A stretch of 64,000 nucleotides of DNA from JBKHXF01 sp046566145. GTDB lineage: Bacteria > Actinomycetota > Nitriliruptoria > Nitriliruptorales > Nitriliruptoraceae. Below, one piece after another: positions 16,967 through 23,988 of this stretch. The position numbers and the translations under genes were made by a program. Each line of letters opens with the position of its first letter. Positions within the stretch are counted from its first letter, which is position 1. The stretch is taken from positions 1-64,000 of the forward strand of contig JBKHXF010000033.1 of NCBI GenBank assembly GCA_046566145.1. The letters are read 5' to 3'. The notes below the pieces were generated by a model. That model was not told the DNA's origin, searched no databases, and saw only the letters and a list, made by a program, of their open reading frames with translations.

Positions 16967-17641
16967 TCAGGCCTCCACGGGCTCCTCGGTGTCGGCGTCG
17001 GCGCCGGTGTCGGTGTCGCCGGCCTCGGCCTCGGCGGCGAGGCGCTCGGCCTCGAACTCCTTGGCGGCCTCGAGGGCCTGCTCGGCGAGCACGTCGACGT
17101 CGGTCTCGCTGCCCTCGGCGGCGTCGGCGGCCGCGTCGACCACGGCCTCCTCGTCGACGGCGGGCTCGATGTTGCCGCCGGCGCGGAGGACGACGCCCTC
17201 CTCGTCGACGACCTCGACCTGGACGGCCGCGACGACCTGCGGGTGCACCTGGACGGGCACCTCGTAGGTGCCGATGACCTTGATGCCCTGCTTGAGGTCG
17301 ATGCGCTTGCGCTCGACGTCGAAGCCGCGCTCCTTGAGCACGCGCTGGACGTCGACGGCGCTGACCGAGCCGTAGAGGTTGCCGCGGTCGTCGACACGCG
17401 CCTCGATGCGCAGCGTGCGGGACTCGAGCGAGTCCTTGGCCGCCTGGGCGTCGCCCAGGGTCGAGGCCTCACGCGCCAGGCGGGCACGCGTCAGGGCCTC
17501 GGCCTCCTTGACCGCCCCCTTGGTGGCGAGGATCGCCAGGCCACGGGGGATCAGGTAGTTGCGACCGAAGCCGTCCTTGACGTCGACGATGTCACCGGCG
17601 AGGCCGACGTTGTCGACCTCCTGCTTCAGGATGACCTTCAC
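16967..17641 (-). CDS. rplI: 50S ribosomal protein L9 with acidic C-terminal extension
   Basis: 224 residues from ATG 17641. The first 148 residues are a standard L9: MKVILKQEVDNVGLAGDIVDVKDGFGRNYLIPRG for the rRNA-binding N-domain, a long helix, and the C-domain ending VVAAVQVEVV. About 70 further residues are almost entirely Ala, Glu, Asp, Gly and Val, an acidic extension not found in typical 148-150-residue L9. L9 sits at the base of the L1 stalk and its C-domain reaches a neighbouring ribosome. Last gene of the rpsF-ssb-rpsR-rplI operon. Confidence 0.96.
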   Translation of the reverse strand: MKVILKQEVDNVGLAGDIVDVKDGFGRNYLIPRGLAILATKGAVKEAEALTRARLAREASTLGDAQAAKDSLESRTLRIEARVDDRGNLYGSVSAVDVQRVLKERGFDVERKRIDLKQGIKVIGTYEVPVQVHPQVVAAVQVEVVDEEGVVLRAGGNIEPAVDEEAVVDAAADAAEGSETDVDVLAEQALEAAKEFEAERLAAEAEAGDTDTGADADTEEPVEA

Positions 17642-17651
17642 GGTGTTCTCC

Positions 17652-17888
17652 TCAGCGCGCGGTGTACGGGATGAGCGCCATCTCGCGGGCGTTCTTCACG
17701 GCCTCGCCCAGACGCTTCTGGCACTTGACGCACGCACCGGTGGTGCGACGACCCTTGATCTTGGCCCGCTCGTTGAGGAACGGCTTCAGGACCGACAGGT
17801 TCTTGTAGTCGACGTACTCGATGCCCTGGCTGCAGAGTGGGCACGGCTTGTCGCGGCGCGGCTTGCGCTTCTTCTTCTTGGACGGCAT
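17652..17888 (-). CDS. rpsR: 30S ribosomal protein S18, zinc-binding form
   Basis: 78 residues from ATG 17888. A basic N-terminus (MPSKKKKRKPRRDKP) precedes the S18 core. The two CxxC pairs (CPLC and CVKC) mark the zinc-binding C+ paralogue. S18 pairs with S6 on the platform of the small subunit. It lies between ssb and rplI, 10 bp ahead of rplI, in the usual operon order. Confidence 0.97.
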   Translation of the reverse strand: MPSKKKKRKPRRDKPCPLCSQGIEYVDYKNLSVLKPFLNERAKIKGRRTTGACVKCQKRLGEAVKNAREMALIPYTAR

Positions 17889-17954
17889 CTGCGGACTCCT
17901 CGATGGAGGACGTGTGGGGTGCGGCCCGGACGTGGGGTCGGGGTCGCGGGGTGA

Positions 17955-18410
17955 TCAGAACGGGACGTCGGCGTCGCTCGGGGGCGGCGGGACGTTCGAG
18001 CCGTAGGAGGAGCCACCACCACCCTGGCCACCACCGCCTCCGGAGCCACCGGACGTGCGGCTGACGGTGGCGCGGGCCCAGCGCAGGCTGGGGGCGACCT
18101 CGTCGGCCTCGATCTCGGTGACCCAGACGGTCTGGCCCTGCTGGTTCTCGTAGGAGCGGACCTTGATCCGCCCGATCACGACGACGCGGTCACCCTTGTG
18201 CAGCGACTCGCCGATGTTCTCGGCCATGTCCCGCCACACGTTGCAGGTGATGTAGGTCGTCTCCTCGTTCTGCTCGCCGTTCTGCCCCGTCCACCGCCGG
18301 TTGGAGGCGATGCGGAAGTTGCAGACGGCCGCGCCGTTGGGCGTGAAGCGCAGCTCGGGGTCGTCGACCAGGTTGCCGACCATCGTGATCAGGTTCTCGT
18401 GGAAGGCCAC
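17955..18410 (-). CDS. ssb: Single-stranded DNA-binding protein
   Basis: 151 residues from ATG 18410. The OB-fold domain (about residues 1-105) includes ITMVGNLVDDPELRFTPNG and TYITCNVWRDMAENI. A Gly/Ser-rich linker leads to the acidic tip DADVPF, which recruits SSB-interacting proteins. This is the housekeeping SSB, in its conserved place between rpsF and rpsR. Confidence 0.97.
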   Translation of the reverse strand: MAFHENLITMVGNLVDDPELRFTPNGAAVCNFRIASNRRWTGQNGEQNEETTYITCNVWRDMAENIGESLHKGDRVVVIGRIKVRSYENQQGQTVWVTEIEADEVAPSLRWARATVSRTSGGSGGGGGQGGGGSSYGSNVPPPPSDADVPF

Positions 18411-18495
18411 GGTGGGCTCCTTCGCTCTGGGAGGGGTCTCGGTGCGGTCCGTGTCGGAGGGTCGCGGTGAGACTTCCCGGACGAACGGCTGCCGG

Positions 18496-18801
18496 TCAGC
18501 CGGGCTTCTTCACCCGGATCTCGGGACGCACGGTCTTGAACCGGACCACGTCGTCGCGCAGCGACAGCTGGCGCTCGAGCTCGGTCAGGCCCTCGGAGGA
18601 CGCCTGGAAGTCCAGGACGCCGTACCAGCCGTGGTTCCGCTTGGCGATCTCGTAGGCGAAGCGACGCTTCCCCCACCAGGCCTCGTCGTTGAGCTGACCA
18701 CCCTGCTCGGAGAGGACCGTCTTGGCACGGTCGAAGACGCCCTGGGCGTCCTCCTCCTCGAGGGTGTCGCTGATGATGAGCATCATCTCGTAGTGGCGCA
18801 T
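18496..18801 (-). CDS. rpsF: 30S ribosomal protein S6
   Basis: 101 residues from ATG 18801, with a strong GGGAGGTG site 10 nt upstream. MRHYEMMLIISDTL and the WGKRRFAYEI segment are diagnostic. S6 binds S18 on the small-subunit platform. First gene of the operon continuing through ssb, rpsR and rplI. Confidence 0.97.
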   Translation of the reverse strand: MRHYEMMLIISDTLEEEDAQGVFDRAKTVLSEQGGQLNDEAWWGKRRFAYEIAKRNHGWYGVLDFQASSEGLTELERQLSLRDDVVRFKTVRPEIRVKKPG

Positions 18802-19155
18802 CTGGGTGCGCACCTCCCATGGTCGTGCCCGGGCACCGCAGGGCGGTGTGGGGCGTGCGTGGCCCCCGCGGACGCGGACCGACGTTGCGCGTGTGGTCCG
18901 CCGCTGGGAGCAGGGGTGCGTTCCGGTCTCCTCGCGTGTGCGTTCGGGTGCGAGCGTCGTGCTCGTACCGGGCCCCGACGTGACGCGGGCACGGCGCGGC
19001 GACGCGACGTGCACACGAGGAAGGAGCCCCGACCGGGGCCGTGCGACGGTACCCCGTCCCGCGACCCTCCGACAACCCGCACCCTAGGGGCCGGGTGTGA
19101 CGAGCGCGCCGGGGATCGCCACGTCCCTGTGGACGGCGGCCGGGAGGCGGCCGGC
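18802..19155 (-). promoter_or_regulatory. 354-bp gap: probable promoter and long leader of the rpsF operon
   Basis: No gene is seen here. On the reverse strand TTGTCG (19070-19075) and TACCGT (19046-19051) are 18 bp apart and would give a leader of roughly 240 nt before rpsF. A long leader fits known S6:S18-dependent autoregulation of this operon in other bacteria, but no such RNA structure could be assigned by eye. A short CCCTAGGG palindrome near 19084 lies at the upstream end. Confidence 0.4.
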
Positions 19156-20061
19156 TCAGCCCCAGGACGGGCCGAACAGCACCAGGGTGGTGAAGGCGCC
19201 GGCGGTCGCGCACCACGCCAGCGTGGCCACCGCGAGGAGCACGGTCCGGTCGCCGCCACCGCCGCCACCCGGGGCGCCGACGACCACGTCCCCGTCGACG
19301 TCGTCGACACCGCGCTCCGGCACGAACTCCTCGAGCTCGACGTCGCCGGGAGCGGGCTCGTCGCCGGGGTCGGGCTCGCCGGTGACGGTGGGGAGCGGCG
19401 CGGTCGGTGACGGCGCCGGCGGCCCGGGCGCGCGCCGCGGTGGCGTCGCGGTGCGGGTGGGGCGCGGGCTCGCCTGCGGGGTCGGCGACGGTCGCGACGG
19501 CGCGGCGGTCGCCGTCGGGGACGAGCGGCCCGTGGTCGTCGGGCTCGGGGACGCGGCCGGGGGCGGCGGCGACGGGGGCGGACCGGCCGGGTCGACGACG
19601 ACCGTGCCGACCATCCCGTCGGTCATGTCGTGGAGCTTGCACCGGTAGGTGACGGTGAGGGGCTCGGTCACCTCGTCGGGTCCGGGGGCGGTCCAGCTGA
19701 ACGTCGTGCCCGGCCCGCCGCAGTTCTCCCGGAACGGGGCCGGCTCGGCGGCGCAGGTCGGGTGCGAGTCGAAGCGGCTGCGGTCGTCGGCGGTCACCGA
19801 GTGGCGGGAGTCCCCCTCCCACGTCCACGTCACGGTCGCCCCCGGCGCGACGACGACCTGTGCCGGCGTGTAGACGTTGTCCCGCACCGCGACCGCCGCC
19901 GGCGCGGGCTCCTGCTGGGCCGCGGCCGCGCCGGCGGTCGCCGCGAGCCCGACGAGGGCCAGCGTCGAGGCGCCGAGCAGTCCCGCGAGCACGCCGGCGG
20001 CGACCCGCCTCGCCGAGCGGCGCGGCGGGGGGAGGACGGGGCGGCGGGCGGGGCGCGTCAT
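19156..20061 (-). CDS. Secreted or membrane-anchored cupredoxin-domain protein
   Basis: 301 residues from ATG 20061, 10 nt after a TACCGT -10 box. A signal peptide (basic region, long hydrophobic core, AAAAQQ) leads into a plastocyanin/azurin-like domain. Type 1 copper ligands are visible: His in SRHSV and the C-x2-H-x-M cluster in YRCKLHDMTDGM. A Pro/Ser/Thr-rich linker of about 80 residues follows, then an acidic stretch and one C-terminal transmembrane segment (TVLLAVATLAWCATAGAFTT). It is probably an electron-transfer or copper-binding protein held at the cell surface on a stalk. No redox partner gene is adjacent. Confidence 0.82.
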   Translation of the reverse strand: MTRPARRPVLPPPRRSARRVAAGVLAGLLGASTLALVGLAATAGAAAAQQEPAPAAVAVRDNVYTPAQVVVAPGATVTWTWEGDSRHSVTADDRSRFDSHPTCAAEPAPFRENCGGPGTTFSWTAPGPDEVTEPLTVTYRCKLHDMTDGMVGTVVVDPAGPPPSPPPPAASPSPTTTGRSSPTATAAPSRPSPTPQASPRPTRTATPPRRAPGPPAPSPTAPLPTVTGEPDPGDEPAPGDVELEEFVPERGVDDVDGDVVVGAPGGGGGGDRTVLLAVATLAWCATAGAFTTLVLFGPSWG

Positions 20062-20094
20062 GCTGGGACGGACGGTACCGGCGACGGCCCCCGC

Positions 20095-20145
20095 GGCTCG
20101 GGCCGGCGCGGGGCTCGGGCCGGCGCGGGGGCTCGGGCCGGCGCG
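20095..20145. repeat. Three tandem GGCTCGGGCCGGCGCG units
   Basis: Units at 20095-20110, 20112-20127 and 20130-20145 with 1-2 extra G between them. A truncated fourth unit contains the stop codon of the OLD-type gene (20151-20153). The repeats fill the gap between that gene and the cupredoxin gene. Confidence 0.8.
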
Positions 20146-20150
20146 GGGGC

Positions 20151-21668
20151 TCAGGCCCCGGCAGCGCCCCCGGCGGCCCCGTCGGTGGTGCCGGCGCCGA
20201 GCCGCTCGCCGATCGCGTCCAGCAGCCGCCCCCACCGCGTCACGTCGGCGGCGGTCGCGTTCGCCCGGGACCACCCGACGAACGCCGACTTCGCCGCCGG
20301 CGTCAGGTCGTGGTGGGGCTCGGGCCCGTCGGTGCCGGTGCGCAGGGTCCAGACCGCCCGGACGGCGCGGGGTCCCTGCTCGGCGACGAACCGGGCGACG
20401 AGCCGGTGGTCGAACATGTCCTCGGCCTCGGTGCCGTGCGGGTGGTCGGGCACGAACTCGGCGTACGTCGTGGCCTGGCGCCGGCGGTCGAACCCGAACC
20501 TCGACGTGAGCGTGTCGCGGCCGCGCCGTCCGGGGTCGTCGTTGTCGAACAGCGCGAGCAGCGGCAGCCCCGACTCGGCCCGCAGGACCACCGCCTGCAG
20601 GGCCACCGACATGGCGCCGCCGGCGGGCTGCACCACGATCCCGTCGAGCTCGCCGGCCCGGCCGAGCGCCTCCGCGGCGATGCGCAGGTACGCCTCGTCG
20701 GTGCCGCCCTCGACCAGCAGCACGCCCCGGGTGCCCGCCGGCAGCGTCGCGGCCCGGTCGAGCACGCCACCGAGCCCCGGGTCGCGCAGCAGCCCGCCGA
20801 GCAGGGGGGCGTGCGGCTCGTCACCGCGCGACGACCCGACCACGTGCGTGCGGCCGGCGTCGTCGCGGGCGAGCGCGACCACGCGGTCGTCGGCGCCCCT
20901 CGGCAGCGCGAACGGCGAGCGCGTGGTCAGCACCACCGGCGCGTCGGCCTCGACGGCGAGCCGCCCGAGCAGCCCGCGCAGCACCTCCTGCGCCGCCGGG
21001 TGCAACGACGTCTCCGGCTCCTCGACCACGACGCAGGCGAGCTCCGCACCCGCGTCGAGCGCGGCCTCGGCGAGGCCGAGGGCCACCGCCGCGCGCAGCC
21101 CCGTGGTCGTCGGCAGCGGCGTGCCGTGCCCGTCGGTCGCGACCACCGCCGGCGCGTCGGGCGGTCCCTCGACCCGGACCGACGCGACGTGCGGCAGGAC
21201 GGCGGCGACGGCAGCCGACACGGCCCGCGTGAGGTCCGCCGGCGCCAGCCCGACCTCGTCGAGCAGGGCCGCGTGGCGGGCCACCAGCGCCGGCAGCGCG
21301 ACCCCCGCCGGCGCGTGCACGACCCGCGCCGGCGGTGCGCAGGCGTCCGGCACGCTGCGCGAGTCGGCCTGCAGCCGACCGCCGGCGCGCCACGTCACCG
21401 TCCGCACCACCTCGCGCGCGCACCCGTCGACGTGCCCGTGGAACGTGAGCGCCACCTCGGGCTCCCGCCCGAGCGCCGCCCCGCCGGCCGTCGGGGCCTC
21501 CGGCGCGGCCTCGTCCACGGCGGCCGCGAGGGCACGGGCCACGGTCGTCGTCCCGGCGCCGTTCGGTCCGACCAGCGCCGTCAGGTCACGCGCGAGGTCG
21601 AGGTCGAGGTCGGCCCCGCCCGGTCCCAGCGCGGGGAGCCGACGCAGCGCGACCCGGTGCAGTCGCAC
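20151..21668 (-). CDS. OLD-type ATPase/Toprim nuclease with Walker A Lys replaced by Thr
   Basis: 505 residues from ATG 21668. The N-terminal SMC/ABC-like ATPase has a Walker A reading GPNGAGTTT (34-42), where the invariant Lys is Thr40, and a Walker B CVVVEEPE (212-219) with the SLHP motif usual in OLD proteins. The C-terminal Toprim domain has E320 in LLVEGGTD and the acidic pair in LFDNDDPG (374-380). OLD proteins are DNA nucleases, several acting in phage defence (RecBCD sensing, Gabija GajA). No UvrD-like gajB partner is next to it. Without the Walker A Lys, ATP hydrolysis would be impaired, while the nuclease site looks intact. Confidence 0.82.
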   Translation of the reverse strand: MRLHRVALRRLPALGPGGADLDLDLARDLTALVGPNGAGTTTVARALAAAVDEAAPEAPTAGGAALGREPEVALTFHGHVDGCAREVVRTVTWRAGGRLQADSRSVPDACAPPARVVHAPAGVALPALVARHAALLDEVGLAPADLTRAVSAAVAAVLPHVASVRVEGPPDAPAVVATDGHGTPLPTTTGLRAAVALGLAEAALDAGAELACVVVEEPETSLHPAAQEVLRGLLGRLAVEADAPVVLTTRSPFALPRGADDRVVALARDDAGRTHVVGSSRGDEPHAPLLGGLLRDPGLGGVLDRAATLPAGTRGVLLVEGGTDEAYLRIAAEALGRAGELDGIVVQPAGGAMSVALQAVVLRAESGLPLLALFDNDDPGRRGRDTLTSRFGFDRRRQATTYAEFVPDHPHGTEAEDMFDHRLVARFVAEQGPRAVRAVWTLRTGTDGPEPHHDLTPAAKSAFVGWSRANATAADVTRWGRLLDAIGERLGAGTTDGAAGGAAGA

Positions 21669-21698
21669 CTGCGCCTCCTCGCGTCGGGGCCGCCCGGG

Positions 21699-22148
21699 CT
21701 AGAAGCAGCCGTTCTCCTGCGCGAACGCCTGGATCGCCTGGAAGTCGGCGTCGTTGGCCTTCCAGTGGTCGTTGAGCGTCTCGCGGTAGTCGACCCCGTC
21801 GGCGGCCTGCTGGGAGGCCTCGATGTACACCGGTGCGGCCGCGTCGATGACGGGCTGCAGGTCCTCGGGGGCGGTGGTGCGGGCGTCGGTGATGGCGGCC
21901 AGCAGGTCGTCGACCTCACCCTGGAGCGCGGCCGCGTCACCGGCCTGCTCCTCCATCGCCGCGAAGGACGCGTTCATGTCGCCGAGCGCCTCGCAGAACG
22001 CCTCGGGGTCCGGGTCGCGCTCCACCTCCGCGGTGGCGGCGTCGCCGGGGATGGTGATGACCCGGCTGTCGGGCACGCGGTCGCAGCCGGCAGCGGCCAG
22101 CGCGAGCACGGCCGTCAGCACGGCGGTGGCGGTCCGGACGGTTCGCAC
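21699..22148 (-). CDS. Lipoprotein of unknown function
   Basis: 149 residues from GTG 22148 with GAGGAGGGG upstream. A lipoprotein signal peptide ends in the lipobox LAAAGC (Cys about residue 22). The mature part is acidic and helical (SFAAMEEQAGDAAALQGEVDDLLAAI) with two further Cys, one near the end (ENGCF). No family recognised. It is 30 bp upstream of the OLD-type gene and likely shares its transcript. Confidence 0.75.
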   Translation of the reverse strand: MRTVRTATAVLTAVLALAAAGCDRVPDSRVITIPGDAATAEVERDPDPEAFCEALGDMNASFAAMEEQAGDAAALQGEVDDLLAAITDARTTAPEDLQPVIDAAAPVYIEASQQAADGVDYRETLNDHWKANDADFQAIQAFAQENGCF

Positions 22149-22212
22149 GCGGGGCCCCTCCTCACGCGGTCCACGGGGTCGTGGTCGGTCGTGCGACGGT
22201 ACCGGCCGACGG

Positions 22213-23496
22213 TCAGCGGAACCGTGCCAGGTGGTACCGCTTCTTGCCGACCCGGAGCACGAGCGTGGTCGGGGTGACGAGGTCCGCGGCGGTGACGGTG
22301 CGGCCCGGGTCGTCGACCTTCTCGTCGTTGACGCGCACGCCACCCTGCTGGACGAGCCGGCGGGCCTCGCCGTTGGACGACGCGGCGCCGGCGGCGGTGA
22401 GCAGGTCGAGCAGGCCCATCCCGTCGTCGAGGCGGGTGCGGGCGAGCTCGACCGACGGGGCCGCGGCGAACGCCATCTCGAGCGCCTCCTCGTCGAGGTC
22501 GGCGATCGCGCCGGAGCCGAACAGCACGCCGGCGGCCTGCTCGGCGCGGCGGACCCCGTCGTCGCCGTGGACGATGCGGGTCGCCTCGCGGGCGAGCGTG
22601 CGGTGGGCCTCGCGGGCGGCCGGGTCGGCGGCGTGCGCCTCGGCGAGCGCCTCCACCTCGTCGAGCGGCAGGAACGTGAACAGCTCGAGGAAGCGCACGA
22701 CGTCGTCGTCGTGGGCGTTGAGCCAGTACTGGAAGTAGGCGTACGGCGAGGTCATGTCGGACGAGAGCCACACGGCGTTGCCGGCGGACTTGCCGAACTT
22801 CTGGCCGTCGGCGGTCTCGAGCAGCGGCCACACCAGCCCGTACGCCTCGCCGCCGTGCATCCGGCGGATCAGGTCGATGCCGGCGGTGATGTTGCCCCAC
22901 TGGTCGGAGCCGCCGCCCTGCAGCACGCACCCGTGCTCCCGGTACAGGTGGGCGAAGTCGTACGCCTGCAGCAGCTGGTAGCTGAACTCGGTGAACGAGA
23001 TGCCCTGCTCGCGGGACTCGAGGCGGCGCTTCACCGACTCGCGGGCGATCATCTGGTTGACCGAGAAGTGCTTGCCGACGTCGCGCAGGAAGTCGAGGAA
23101 CGTCAGCGGCGCGGTCCAGTCGTGGTTGTCGACCAGCAGCCCGCCGCCCGTCTCCGTGAGGTCGAGCACGAGCCCGAGCTGGGACCGGATCGCGGCGAGG
23201 TTCCGCTCCAGCGTCGACTCGTCGAGCAGCTCGCGCTCGGCGTCGCGGCCCGAGGGGTCGCCGATGCGGCCCGTGGCGCCCCCGGCGAGCGCGATGGGGC
23301 GGTGGCCGAGGCGCTGCAGCCACGCCATCGCCATCATCCCGACGAGGTTGCCGGCGTGCAGCGACGCGGCGGTCGGGTCGAACCCGACGTAGTACGTCAC
23401 CGGGCCCTGGTCGAATGCGGCGCGGAGCGCGGGCTCGTCGGTGATGTCCTGGACGAAGCCGCGCGCCCGGAGGACGTCGACGGGGTTCTCGCTCAT
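22213..23496 (-). CDS. tyrS: Tyrosyl-tRNA synthetase
   Basis: 427 residues from ATG 23496, chosen over an upstream in-frame Met because a TACGGT -10 box sits 8 nt before it. Class I signatures are present: FDPTAASLHAGNL for HIGH, GGSDQWGNI, and KFGKS for KMSKS. The C-terminal S4-like domain (EARRLVQQGGVRVNDEKVDDP) binds tRNA. The enzyme charges tRNA-Tyr. With an almost absent leader there is no room for a T-box. Confidence 0.97.
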   Translation of the reverse strand: MSENPVDVLRARGFVQDITDEPALRAAFDQGPVTYYVGFDPTAASLHAGNLVGMMAMAWLQRLGHRPIALAGGATGRIGDPSGRDAERELLDESTLERNLAAIRSQLGLVLDLTETGGGLLVDNHDWTAPLTFLDFLRDVGKHFSVNQMIARESVKRRLESREQGISFTEFSYQLLQAYDFAHLYREHGCVLQGGGSDQWGNITAGIDLIRRMHGGEAYGLVWPLLETADGQKFGKSAGNAVWLSSDMTSPYAYFQYWLNAHDDDVVRFLELFTFLPLDEVEALAEAHAADPAAREAHRTLAREATRIVHGDDGVRRAEQAAGVLFGSGAIADLDEEALEMAFAAAPSVELARTRLDDGMGLLDLLTAAGAASSNGEARRLVQQGGVRVNDEKVDDPGRTVTAADLVTPTTLVLRVGKKRYHLARFR

Positions 23497-23504
23497 GGCG
23501 CGGG

Positions 23505-23510
23505 ACCGTA
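23505..23510 (-). promoter_or_regulatory. -10 box for leaderless tyrS mRNA
   Basis: Reverse-strand TACGGT with 8 nt before the tyrS ATG and no ribosome-binding sequence. Confidence 0.55.
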
Positions 23511-23551
23511 CCCCGGCGACCGGCGTTGGCCCCACCCTCGGGCGGGGCGTG

Positions 23552-23785
23552 TCAGCGGCGGGGGACGCCCTGCCACGCGGCGGGCGCGTCGGCGCCGGCG
23601 GGGGGCACGAGCGCCGGCGTCTCGGACGCGACGCGCCAGTCGTCCATCCCGTCGGCCCACACGTAGGTGTCGGGACCGACGTCCCCGGCGAGGACCCGGT
23701 CGCGCACCTCGGCGAGGTCGAACGGGCCGGTCTGCTCGCCGTCGACGAGCACGTACCAGCGGGCGGGCTGCAGGTCGTCGGTCAC
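23552..23785 (-). CDS. Small GYF_2 (DUF4339) domain protein
   Basis: 77 residues from GTG 23785 (a GTG at 23812 would add nine). WYVLVDGEQTGPFDLAEVRDRVLAGDVGPDTYVWADGMDDWR is a typical GYF_2 module, a short domain thought to mediate protein contacts and usually found fused to membrane segments. Here it is essentially the entire protein. It is 55 bp upstream of tyrS, which has its own promoter. Confidence 0.75.
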   Translation of the reverse strand: MTDDLQPARWYVLVDGEQTGPFDLAEVRDRVLAGDVGPDTYVWADGMDDWRVASETPALVPPAGADAPAAWQGVPRR

Positions 23786-23874
23786 GGGGTCCCCGGGGGC
23801 CGGCGTGGACACGCGACGGCGGTCGCGCGGGGCGAGGGTGCCACACGCCACCCGGGCCGCCCACCCACGACCAC

Positions 23875-23902
23875 GGGCCGGACCCCGTGAGGGATCCGGC
23901 CC
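23875..23902. terminator. Stem-loop upstream of the GYF_2 gene
   Basis: GGGCCGGA (23875-23882) pairs with TCCGGCCC (23895-23902), with a further CCC/GGG inside. One of two hairpins in the gap between the Pip-like and GYF_2 genes. Confidence 0.5.
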
Positions 23903-23948
23903 GGGCCGCGTGCGCGGTTTCGTGCTGGCGGCCACCACCGCGCGACGC

Positions 23949-23977
23949 ACCCGGCCGGGGCGGTGCCCCGGCCGGGT
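23949..23977 (-). terminator. Stem-loop directly after the Pip-like gene
   Basis: ACCCGGCCGGGGC (23949-23961) and GCCCCGGCCGGGT (23965-23977) form a perfect 13-bp stem with a 3-nt loop, 11 bp beyond the stop codon at 23989. Confidence 0.75.
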
Positions 23978-23988
23978 GGTCGTGATGC

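Noticed and set aside
13758..17267. A very long open frame on the plus strand opposite dnaB and rplI
   Set aside because: Arg/Gly/Val-rich mirror of a G+C-rich gene; no domain, no ribosome site, and dnaB on the other strand is certain.
20151..21668. Gabija defence system
   Set aside because: The ATPase/Toprim protein resembles GajA, but no UvrD-like gajB gene is adjacent; neighbours are a lipoprotein and a cupredoxin gene.
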